NCBI GenBank assembly: GCA_964486295.1
Contig: CAZAMF010000007.1
Location: 31,205 to 95,204, forward strand
Direction: 5' to 3'
DNA from: CALBZG01 sp964486295
GTDB lineage: Bacteria > Bacillota > Clostridia > Peptostreptococcales > Anaerovoracaceae
DNA: 64,000 bases
Position numbers and translations under genes: made by a program. The notes under the pieces were generated by a model. The model worked only from the letters and a program-made list of their open reading frames with translations. It did not search any database and had not been told where the DNA came from. Positions 1-7,069 of this stretch are shown in pieces. The number at the start of each line of letters is the position of its first letter. Position 1 is the first letter of the stretch.

Positions 1-191
1 AACGATGCTCCGATAACCGACTCCAGCGCAACTTTTTCATTCGGGGCCCATTCAGCGGTAATCTCTTTGTAAGTCGCCAGATTTTCCAGGATCTCGGTAC
101 TCGGTGTTCCGGGATAGGCCGCGGCATATCTGACTCCTGATTCATACGCACCCCTTGCCACCGCCTCATTTCCTGTCAATAGTTGCTTCAT
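1..191 (-). CDS. iorA: Indolepyruvate:ferredoxin oxidoreductase alpha subunit, 5' part only
   Basis: Only the first 63 codons lie in the window; the gene continues beyond position 1. IorA is the thiamine-pyrophosphate subunit that oxidatively decarboxylates arylpyruvates to aryl-acyl-CoA with ferredoxin as acceptor. The visible start (MKQLLTGNEAVARGAYESG, then AYPGTPSTEILENLA and EWAPNEKVALE) matches the conserved N-terminus of the family, including the PGTPSTE pyrophosphate-side motif. The ATG at 189-191 follows a GGAG ribosome binding site. It is downstream of and co-oriented with ptb (gap 35 bp), so the acyl-CoA product could be phosphorolysed by the neighbour. The C-terminal ferredoxin domain cannot be seen. 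Confidence 0.9.
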   Translation of the reverse strand, partial: MKQLLTGNEAVARGAYESGVRYAAAYPGTPSTEILENLATYKEITAEWAPNEKVALESVIGAS

Positions 192-226
192 ATTGATCTC
201 CTCTCTATCTTTGCATTATTAATATT

Positions 227-1129
227 CTAAACCAATGCCGCACAAAGCAGCAACGATATATATTTTTCCTCAAAAGAAGCGCCCCTGGAGTTCAGGACGA
301 TGGGCACTTTCGCACCCAGGATACATCCCGCCATTTTGGCCCCTGCCAGGCAATAAAGGGCCTTTGTAGTCAGGTTCCCTGATGTCATATCCGGCATCAG
401 CATGATATCCACATCTCCCGCCACCGGACTGTTGTAATCTTTTAATGATGCCGCTCCGGGGCTGACCGCTAAATCAAAAGATATGGGCCCTTCAACTATA
501 CAATCGCCGAAATAATGTTCTTCGGCTGCAAGCCTTTTGAGTTCAGCGCCTTCTACAGTTTCCCTCATTTTGGGATTCACTACCTCGACGGCCGCCATTA
601 CGCCCACCTTTGGTCTTTCATACCCCAGCCGATGAAAAAAATCCACAGCATTTTTCAGAATCGCCTTCTTTTGTTCGAGATCCGGGTATAAAATCATCCC
701 TCCATCGGTTGTGGCTAAAAGCTTATGATAATCGGGAATTTCAAGAATTGCCACATGAGACATGATCTTGCCGGTTCCGATACCGTTCTTCTTATCGACA
801 ACCGCTTTCAGAAGAGTGGCGGTCTCCATCCTGCCCTTCATGAGGAAATCGCCTTTACCCTGGCGAATGGCCTCTACAGCCCTGGCAGCCGTTTCTTCCG
901 GATCTTTGATATCAATAACCTCTTCGGATTTTACCTGATACCCTAATCTTGCCGAAATTTCATTGATTTCTTCTTTGTCACCAATCAGAACATAATCGAT
1001 GAGCTCATCCTTTTCGGCCTTCAATACACCCGCAAGCGCATGCTTGTCATTGGCGCCCGCAACGACCACTTTCTTTTTGGAGGTATGTCCGACATGATCG
1101 ATGAGCTGGCTGAAATTGTTATATACCAT
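227..1129 (-). CDS. ptb: Phosphate butyryltransferase family acyltransferase
   Basis: A 300-residue protein of the phosphate acetyl/butyryltransferase family, which converts acyl-CoA plus phosphate to acyl-phosphate, the step before ATP formation by an acid kinase. Family signatures include DFLMKGRMETATLL, TGKIMSHVAI, AVEVVNPKM, DIMLMPD and the C-terminal VPIVLNSRGAS. Length fits phosphate butyryltransferase. The start overlaps the end of nth by 11 bp, and iorA follows 35 bp downstream, so the three are probably cotranscribed. The iorA neighbour suggests a branched or aryl acyl-CoA substrate rather than butyryl-CoA (inference). No butyrate kinase gene is in the window. A bifunctional enoyl-CoA hydratase/phosphate acyltransferase is unlikely because no hydratase domain is present. 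Confidence 0.82.
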   Translation of the reverse strand: MVYNNFSQLIDHVGHTSKKKVVVAGANDKHALAGVLKAEKDELIDYVLIGDKEEINEISARLGYQVKSEEVIDIKDPEETAARAVEAIRQGKGDFLMKGRMETATLLKAVVDKKNGIGTGKIMSHVAILEIPDYHKLLATTDGGMILYPDLEQKKAILKNAVDFFHRLGYERPKVGVMAAVEVVNPKMRETVEGAELKRLAAEEHYFGDCIVEGPISFDLAVSPGAASLKDYNSPVAGDVDIMLMPDMTSGNLTTKALYCLAGAKMAGCILGAKVPIVLNSRGASFEEKYISLLLCAALV

Positions 1130-1817
1130 TCTCTTGGCCCGCCTTTTCCTTATTTTCCCGGTAATATCTGCAATACTCCATTATCTTGCATTCTTCGCAT
1201 TTTGGTTTTCTTGCGGAACAGATACGCCTGCCGTGGAATATTAGGCTGTGGTGTGTTCTGGTCCACCGGTCCTCCGGTATGTTTTTCATCAGGCTTTCTT
1301 CTGTTTCCAGAACATTCTCCCCTTCCGCCAGTCCGATGCGATTGGCCACGCGGAAAACGTGAGTATCCACGGCAATCCTTTGTTTGTTGAACCCAACAGA
1401 AAGCACGACGTTGGCCGTTTTCCTGCCGACGCCGGGCAGGCTGATCAGTTTATCATACTCACCGGGCACTTCTCCGTTATATTCCTTTGCAAGTATGCGG
1501 GATAACCCGATGATGTTTCCGGTTTTCGTTTTATACAATCCTATGGTTCTAATAATTTTCTCCACATCGGACGGATCCGCATATGCCAGGTGAAAAGCAT
1601 CGGGATATTTTTTAAATAATTGGTCTGTCACGAGATTGACGCTCTTATCAGTCGTTTGCGCAGACAGTACAGTGGCGATCAGTAGCTCAAAAGGATTCCG
1701 GTGTTCCAGTTCGCAGCCGGCTTCCGGATACATCATTTCAAGCCGGTCAAGGATTTTTTTAACAACTGTTTCATATACATAAGCCGCTGTTTGTCTGGTC
1801 ATCCCGAATACACGCAA
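1119..1817 (-). CDS. nth: Endonuclease III (DNA glycosylase/AP lyase)
   Basis: Base-excision repair enzyme removing oxidised pyrimidines and cleaving AP sites. The helix-hairpin-helix LPGVGRKTANVV carries the catalytic lysine, and VDTHVFRVANR carries the catalytic aspartate. Near the C-terminus four cysteines with C-X6-C-X2-C-X5-C spacing (CSARKPKCEECKIMEYC) form the [4Fe-4S] loop. Length 232 residues is slightly over the usual 210-220. The listed start is a TTG at 1817 that sits directly on AAGGAAG; an ATG at 1802 (MTRQTAAY) is an equally reasonable start, neither having ideal spacing. It is first gene of nth-ptb-iorA, an odd partnership of repair and fermentation. Confidence 0.93.
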   Translation of the reverse strand: MRVFGMTRQTAAYVYETVVKKILDRLEMMYPEAGCELEHRNPFELLIATVLSAQTTDKSVNLVTDQLFKKYPDAFHLAYADPSDVEKIIRTIGLYKTKTGNIIGLSRILAKEYNGEVPGEYDKLISLPGVGRKTANVVLSVGFNKQRIAVDTHVFRVANRIGLAEGENVLETEESLMKNIPEDRWTRTHHSLIFHGRRICSARKPKCEECKIMEYCRYYRENKEKAGQENGI

Positions 1818-1852
1818 CTTCCTTCTTTATCAAATTTTTATCATATTTATGT

Positions 1853-1858
1853 ATTATA
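1853..1858 (-). promoter_or_regulatory. Candidate -10 box of the nth-ptb-iorA operon
   Basis: TATAAT on the minus strand about 35 bp upstream of nth. The -35 region is poor, so support is limited to the -10 match and its position at the head of the operon. Confidence 0.35.
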
Positions 1859-1924
1859 ACCCAACAGAAAAAATTATTCTATAAATAACTTATCATAATG
1901 CCGTTCCCGGAGCCAAATCCTGAC

Positions 1925-1953
1925 TTGACCCGCGGGTCGGAATTTGCTATCAT
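1925..1953 (+). promoter_or_regulatory. Sigma-70-type promoter of the RND efflux operon
   Basis: TTGACC (1925-1930), a 17-bp spacer, and TATCAT (1948-1953). Predicted transcription start is near 1960, inside the downstream palindrome. The adaptor gene begins at 2035. Confidence 0.65.
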
Positions 1954-1978
1954 GGACGTACCGACCGGCCGGTCGGTA
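1927..1978 (+). promoter_or_regulatory. Paired palindromic operators, probably for the TetR regulator at 6341
   Basis: Two palindromes share the pattern GACC-N4-GGTC: 1927-1938 (centre CGCG, overlapping the -35 box) and 1963-1974 (centre GGCC). The second is embedded in a perfect 20-bp palindrome at 1959-1978 covering the predicted transcription start. Their centres are 36 bp apart. Placement and symmetry are typical of TetR-family autoregulation of an efflux operon; assignment to this TetR is inferred. Confidence 0.65.
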
Positions 1979-2034
1979 TATAACGCAAAGAAATTTGCCC
2001 GGAAAATATTATATACGCTCCAAGGAGAACCTAA

Positions 2035-3177
2035 ATGGAAAACGAAAAACAATCAAATGGTTCAGCAGAATCCGCTAATCACGAAAATAAGAGGCTGGAA
2101 AAAACCGGTGCTTCCGGCAGATGGAAAAATATGAAAATACCGCAAAAGATTACGCTGATTGTGATCTTACTGCTTGTTGCCATCGGCGTTTATCGAATTG
2201 CCGATGTTTTGACCGGTCCTGGTGAAACAAAAGAGCCTCCGGTCAATGTTACGGTTGCTGAAGCGAAGATCGGTTCCATCTCAACCACGTCTCCGATTAC
2301 AGGCCGGATCGAACCGGTCAGCGAAGCGGTTATTATTCCCCTTGCATCAGGAAGAGTGACCTCCGTGAATGTCAGCCTGGGTGAATACGTGGAAAAAGGA
2401 ACGGTGCTCTTTGAAATCGAGAAGGCTCAGATTGCAGCTTCATATAGCCAGGCGACGGCAGCATTGCAGGCAGCGAAAACCGCTTATAATGCAATGAGCA
2501 CTTTATATGCCGAAGGTGCCGTCTCAAAAGCGGATTATGAGTCTGCGAAATCAGCTTATGCTTCTGCTCAGGCTGCCGCAACGGTGGCTGGGGAAGCCTA
2601 TAGAAACTGCTCTCCTGCTGCACCGATAAGCGGTTACGTTACCTCTTTGAATGTCTCAGTGGGCAACCTGGCTTCCACCGGCGGAGTGGCCGCTACGATT
2701 GCGGATACCTCTTCATTAAAGATCGATGCAAATATTTCCGAATACCTGATCGGCGATCTTGCTGTCGGCGATGAAGTGAAGATATATGCGCAAACTCTCG
2801 GCGACACAGCATATAGCGGTGAAATAACCGCATTGTCACCGGCGCCGGGCGCAGGGAGTCTTACATATCCTGTTACCATAACCGTAACTGACCAAAGAAA
2901 AGACCTCAAAGCGGGTATGTTTGTTGAGATACAGATCATATCTGAAGCAAAGGATCAGGTGGTCATAGTTCCGTCGGACGCTGTCGTGATCAAAGGGGGA
3001 AAATCACTGGTAGCCACTATCGGCAATGACAATATCCCAACCTATAAAGAAGTGGTTACCGGCATTGATAATGGCGAATATGTAGAGATCAAGTCCGGTC
3101 TTCAGGCTGGAGAAATAATTATAACATCAGGCCAGCAGTTTATAACCGAAGGCCAGGCAGTCAAAATAGTCGAATAG
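2035..3177 (+). CDS. RND efflux periplasmic adaptor (membrane fusion protein)
   Basis: A 380-residue HlyD/AcrA-type adaptor linking an RND pump to its exit path. Residues about 1-30 are polar, followed by one membrane anchor at about 37-57. Then come a biotinyl-lipoyl half (ASGRVTSVNVSLGEYVEKG), an alanine-rich helical hairpin at about 125-175, the second lipoyl half (APISGYVTSLNVSVGNLAS) and beta-barrel and proximal domains. The ATG at 2035 follows AAGGAG at 2022-2027. The permease starts 9 bp downstream. In a Gram-positive cell there is no outer-membrane channel, so the pump probably works as a two-part system, as for SwrC-like pumps (inference). An overlapping earlier reading frame at 1898 is not coding. 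Confidence 0.9.
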   Translation: MENEKQSNGSAESANHENKRLEKTGASGRWKNMKIPQKITLIVILLLVAIGVYRIADVLTGPGETKEPPVNVTVAEAKIGSISTTSPITGRIEPVSEAVIIPLASGRVTSVNVSLGEYVEKGTVLFEIEKAQIAASYSQATAALQAAKTAYNAMSTLYAEGAVSKADYESAKSAYASAQAAATVAGEAYRNCSPAAPISGYVTSLNVSVGNLASTGGVAATIADTSSLKIDANISEYLIGDLAVGDEVKIYAQTLGDTAYSGEITALSPAPGAGSLTYPVTITVTDQRKDLKAGMFVEIQIISEAKDQVVIVPSDAVVIKGGKSLVATIGNDNIPTYKEVVTGIDNGEYVEIKSGLQAGEIIITSGQQFITEGQAVKIVE

Positions 3178-3186
3178 GGAGGCCCG

Positions 3187-6100
3187 ATGAATATCTCAAG
3201 TCTGTCGATCAAACGTCCTGTTGCAACCATTATGCTGATGATGATGGTTGTTGTACTGGGAGTATCCGCTTTCATCGGAATGCCCCGGGACCTGATGCCT
3301 AAAATCGAATATCCAATGGCGCTGGTCATATGCGATTATCCGAACGCCGCACCCCAGGAAGTGGAATCTATGGTAACAAAACCTTTGGAAACAGCCCTTG
3401 CATCCGTAGAAGGTCTTGATTCCATGTACTCTATAACACTTCAGGGGCAATCCGTAGTAGCCGTTCAGTTCGATATGGATCAGGACATGAATTTCGCCAC
3501 CCTGAATATGCGCGAAAAAATAGCCCTGGTGGAGGATTACCTGCCAAGTACAGCCGGGCAGCCCATGGTGATGAAGGTGGATATGAATTCTCTGCCGATT
3601 TCACAGGTATATGTTTCCGGCGATATTCCCCTGGATGAATTGAATAACATTTTAGAAAATAATATTGTTTCCAAATTCGAGAGACTTAGCGGTGTGGCTT
3701 CAGTCAGCATCACCGGTGCTATCGAGGAAGAGGTTTCTATCACGGTTGACCAGCAAAAACTTGCAGATTACGGTTTGAATCTCGCCTTACTGTCCCAGCT
3801 GCTGGCTGCGGAAAATATCAACATGCCAAGCGGAGACATTTCCAAAGGCAGTACTGACATTATCGTCAGGACAGTTGGGGAATTCAAAAACGTGGATGAT
3901 ATCCGCAACGTTCCCCTTGTGCTCCCTGATTATAGCGTTGTAAGGCTGAGCGATATCGCTACCATCAAAGAAGGGTATAAAGAGCAGGATTCGATCTCCC
4001 GTATTGACGGGAATACGGCGATCGGCCTTATGATTACGAAGCAGTCGGATGCCAATACGGTAAACGTCTCCAATGAGGTTGGAGATCTGCTGAAAGAACT
4101 CCAAAATGATTACCCCGATCTGAATTTTGTCGTGGGCTTCGATCAGGCTGACTTTATCAGAGGCTCACTGAGCTCCGCTGGAGAAGCTGCGGTTATCGGT
4201 GCCCTTCTTTCCGTGGTCGTGGTTTTCCTGTTCCTTTTGAATATGCGCAGCACTCTGGTCATCGCTTTATCCATTCCAACCTCGCTGCTTGCCACTTTTG
4301 CTCTGATGAATTGGCTGGGTATCTCACTGAACGTCGTTACACTATGCTCCCTCACTATTTCTATCGGTATGCTGGTGGATGACTCCATTGTTGTGCTGGA
4401 AAATATCTTCAGGATACGTCAAAATATCCTATCACCGCAAGAGGCTTCCGCGCAGGGCAGCCGTGAAGTTCTTCTTGCCGTAACTGCTTCAACCCTTACA
4501 ACAATACTTGTTTTCCTCCCGATAGCTGTAAGCGGCGGACTAGCCGGTCTGATGTTCAAGGACTTTTGCATCACCATCGTCATCGCTCTGATCGCCTCCC
4601 TGCTCGTTTCCGTGACCATCGTTCCGATGCTTTGCTCGAAGCTTCTCACGCGCGGGATCTCCATGGATTATATTAGGTTCGGAAAAAAGCGCTATAAGTT
4701 CAAATATATCCAGCGATTCAGCGCTGCAATCGAAACACTTACCGAATGGTACGAGAAGGTTATTTTCTCTGCACTTAAAAAACGTAAAAAAGTAATGATA
4801 ACCTGCCTGTTAATATTTTCGGCATCACTTGGCCTTGTTCTGGTGGTGGGTACGGAACTGCTGCCGGCGGCTGATGAAGGAACATATACTGTTTCGGTGG
4901 AAACTCCTTATGGCACTTCCCTGGGAGAAAAAAATGACATCATTTCCGGTATCGAAGCTTATATTCTAAGTCTTCCCGAAACAGAGCACTGCACTGTGGA
5001 CATCAGCGAATCCGGAAAAACAAACACAATGTCTTTTTCTGTTGATGAATCCGACACGTTGAGTGTGACCCTGGTTGATAAGACAGAAAGAAAACGCAGC
5101 ACAGATGAAGTGGCCTCTGATGTTTCAAAGAAGTTTGCAGATACAGCCGGCGCGAAAATAGATGTGTCGGTTACCTCCACCTATAGTGATATGATGAGCG
5201 GCGGCAGTGACCTGAGCCTGATTATTAAAGGAAATGACCTGGCTACGCTTGAATCCATCGGCAACGATCTGACGTCGAAGATCAAGAGCACCAAGGGCGT
5301 CGCCGACGCATATCTTGATTTGAAGGAAGGTACCCCGGAGGTGAAGGTTTCACTCGACAGAAATGCCGCTGCCTATTATGGCGTTACTGCGTATAACCTG
5401 GCAAACGGATTGAGTTCTGCCCTATCCGGCACTACAGCCACTACACTGAAAGTGGATGGAAAAGAGACGGATATCATCCTTTCATTGCCGGGCACCTATT
5501 CCGAATCCCTTGAAAATATGAAACAAGTTATGATAACCGGTAATTCGGGCATGAAGGTTCCTGTAGGTCAGATCGCCACATTTGAATATGATAATTCGCC
5601 AAACGTGATCAATCGTCTTGATCAGCAGCGCTATGTCACACTTTATGCCGATATTGAAGGCAATGATCTGGGAGGCGTATCAGACGATATACATAAAATC
5701 GTCGCCAACTATCAGTTCCCTGAAGGTTATTATACGGAAACCGGTGGCGGAGAAGCGGAAATGCGCGATGCTTTTGTTCAGTTGTCAAAAGCTCTTGTCA
5801 TTGCAATTCTATTGGTGTATCTGATCCTTGCCGCCCAATTTGAATCCCTGATCCTGCCGTTCGTTATTGCCATGGCCATACCTTTTGCCATGTCCGGCGC
5901 TTTCCTGGCCCTTTTCCTGACTGGTTCTGCACTCTCTCTAGTCTCTTTCCTGGGGTTGATCCTGCTGGTCGGCATCGTAGTAAAAAACTCGATACTACTG
6001 GTGGACTTTGTCAACAGAAACCGTGAAGAAATGAGTCGTGAGAAGGCCTTGGTGGAAGCCGGCAAAGTCAGATTGCGACCAATCATCATGACCTCTCTGA

Positions 6101-6363
6101 CCACTATTGTAGGAATGGTTCCGATGTCGCTGGGGTACGGTGAAGGGGCGGAGACCATGGCGCCGATGGCTATTGCCATCATTGGGGGATTAATTACTTC
6201 AACGATTGTAACCCTGGTCTTTACCCCTGTTTTATATTCCGTTGTTGATGACCGGAAAACGTTGCGTCAGCAAAAACGCAAAGAAAAAGACAGCTTGATC
6301 GACAGCCTTGAGGCTGAGTGGGCAATGGAGGATTTGAAAAATGGCAAAAACGAAACGCGATGA
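3187..6363 (+). CDS. RND (HAE1-type) multidrug efflux permease
   Basis: A 1058-residue inner-membrane proton-driven transporter with the duplicated RND layout: TM1 near residues 12-30, a large extracellular domain, six clustered membrane helices around 340-500, a second large domain, and a final cluster around 860-1020. The proton-relay residues are visible: the aspartate pair in GMLVDDSIVVLENI and the lysine in GIVVKNSILLVDF. Length is normal for the family. It follows the adaptor by 9 bp and overlaps the tetR start by 23 bp, so translation of the regulator is probably coupled. The substrate cannot be told from sequence. Bacillus SwrC is a functional analogue in a Gram-positive host. Confidence 0.93.
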   Translation: MNISSLSIKRPVATIMLMMMVVVLGVSAFIGMPRDLMPKIEYPMALVICDYPNAAPQEVESMVTKPLETALASVEGLDSMYSITLQGQSVVAVQFDMDQDMNFATLNMREKIALVEDYLPSTAGQPMVMKVDMNSLPISQVYVSGDIPLDELNNILENNIVSKFERLSGVASVSITGAIEEEVSITVDQQKLADYGLNLALLSQLLAAENINMPSGDISKGSTDIIVRTVGEFKNVDDIRNVPLVLPDYSVVRLSDIATIKEGYKEQDSISRIDGNTAIGLMITKQSDANTVNVSNEVGDLLKELQNDYPDLNFVVGFDQADFIRGSLSSAGEAAVIGALLSVVVVFLFLLNMRSTLVIALSIPTSLLATFALMNWLGISLNVVTLCSLTISIGMLVDDSIVVLENIFRIRQNILSPQEASAQGSREVLLAVTASTLTTILVFLPIAVSGGLAGLMFKDFCITIVIALIASLLVSVTIVPMLCSKLLTRGISMDYIRFGKKRYKFKYIQRFSAAIETLTEWYEKVIFSALKKRKKVMITCLLIFSASLGLVLVVGTELLPAADEGTYTVSVETPYGTSLGEKNDIISGIEAYILSLPETEHCTVDISESGKTNTMSFSVDESDTLSVTLVDKTERKRSTDEVASDVSKKFADTAGAKIDVSVTSTYSDMMSGGSDLSLIIKGNDLATLESIGNDLTSKIKSTKGVADAYLDLKEGTPEVKVSLDRNAAAYYGVTAYNLANGLSSALSGTTATTLKVDGKETDIILSLPGTYSESLENMKQVMITGNSGMKVPVGQIATFEYDNSPNVINRLDQQRYVTLYADIEGNDLGGVSDDIHKIVANYQFPEGYYTETGGGEAEMRDAFVQLSKALVIAILLVYLILAAQFESLILPFVIAMAIPFAMSGAFLALFLTGSALSLVSFLGLILLVGIVVKNSILLVDFVNRNREEMSREKALVEAGKVRLRPIIMTSLTTIVGMVPMSLGYGEGAETMAPMAIAIIGGLITSTIVTLVFTPVLYSVVDDRKTLRQQKRKEKDSLIDSLEAEWAMEDLKNGKNETR

Positions 6364-6961
6364 TATCCTGACTTCAGCGGTAAGTCTTTTTATCGAAAAA
6401 GGTTACCTCAACACTAAAATCATTGATATTGCCATGATGGCCGGAATTGGCAAGGGCACCGTTTACGAATATTTCGCCAGCAAGGAAGACATTTTGCTTG
6501 AAGTGCTGAGCAAAATTGTAGCAAATGAGTTCCTGCATATTTCCAAAAAAGTGAACAAGGAATCAGGATGCCGGAACCAATTGAAAGCCTATCTCTCCGG
6601 CTTAATGAAGCTCATGGGCAAATACGGCTCAAATATGCCGGATCTGACCCAGCAGTTGTTAAGCCCGGCTAACAATGTCTCCGTTGAGATTTTAAAAATT
6701 TTGCATGAGATCGTTGTATCTCAATACAAAACCGTTCTTGGCATTTTAAAGCATGGTTATGAGAACGGTGAAATCGGAGATGTAGATCTGTCAATGGCGG
6801 CAGCTGCTGTGATCGGCGGGATGAACAATTATATAACGATCAAGGCAGAACGGCATTCCCGACCCGGTGCTGTCGATCTATGCATGCCTATTGACTCCTC
6901 TAAATGGGATGATGATGTTTTTATTGATATGCTGATGAAAGGTCTGGAATATCGGCGATAA
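6341..6961 (+). CDS. TetR/AcrR-family transcriptional regulator
   Basis: A 206-residue regulator. The N-terminal TetR helix-turn-helix spans about residues 8-55 (IIDIAMMAGIGKGTVYEYF then ASKEDIL); the rest is an all-helical ligand-binding and dimerisation domain. It is the last gene of the efflux operon, overlapping the permease stop by 23 bp, and a strong terminator follows. It most likely represses the operon through the GACC-N4-GGTC palindromes at 1927-1978, a typical local feedback arrangement (inference). Confidence 0.88.
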   Translation: MAKTKRDDILTSAVSLFIEKGYLNTKIIDIAMMAGIGKGTVYEYFASKEDILLEVLSKIVANEFLHISKKVNKESGCRNQLKAYLSGLMKLMGKYGSNMPDLTQQLLSPANNVSVEILKILHEIVVSQYKTVLGILKHGYENGEIGDVDLSMAAAAVIGGMNNYITIKAERHSRPGAVDLCMPIDSSKWDDDVFIDMLMKGLEYRR

Positions 6962-6972
6962 TTTTCCACTTG

Positions 6973-6995
6973 AGCCCCGTTCAGGGGCTTTTTTT
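6973..6995 (+). terminator. Rho-independent terminator of the efflux operon
   Basis: Stem AGCCCC/GGGGCT with a five-base loop, followed by seven T. The next promoter's -35 box begins 1 bp beyond the T tract. Confidence 0.85.
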
Positions 6996-6996
6996 A

Positions 6997-7025
6997 TTGA
7001 CAGTAAGCGGATCGTATTGTACACT
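6997..7025 (+). promoter_or_regulatory. Promoter of the acn-icd-gntR operon
   Basis: Consensus TTGACA (6997-7002), 17-bp spacer, TACACT (7020-7025). The -10 box lies inside the inverted repeat at 7016-7043, so repressor binding would block polymerase. Confidence 0.75.
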
Positions 7026-7043
7026 TGTATACAAATGTACAAT
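7016..7043 (+). promoter_or_regulatory. 28-bp inverted repeat, probable GntR (FadR-type) operator
   Basis: ATTGTACA, one base, TTGTATACAA, one base, TGTACAAT: a palindrome in which only the single base pair flanking the core breaks symmetry. TTGTATACAA cores are typical of FadR/VanR-type GntR regulators. The operon's third gene (10203) encodes such a regulator, so autoregulation is inferred. Confidence 0.7.
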
Positions 7044-7069
7044 ATTTAAACCAATTGAAGGAGAAGATT

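Noticed and set aside
1898..2134. Plus-strand frame overlapping the efflux adaptor start
   Set aside because: It begins inside the promoter region, has no ribosome binding site and runs out of frame into the real adaptor gene.
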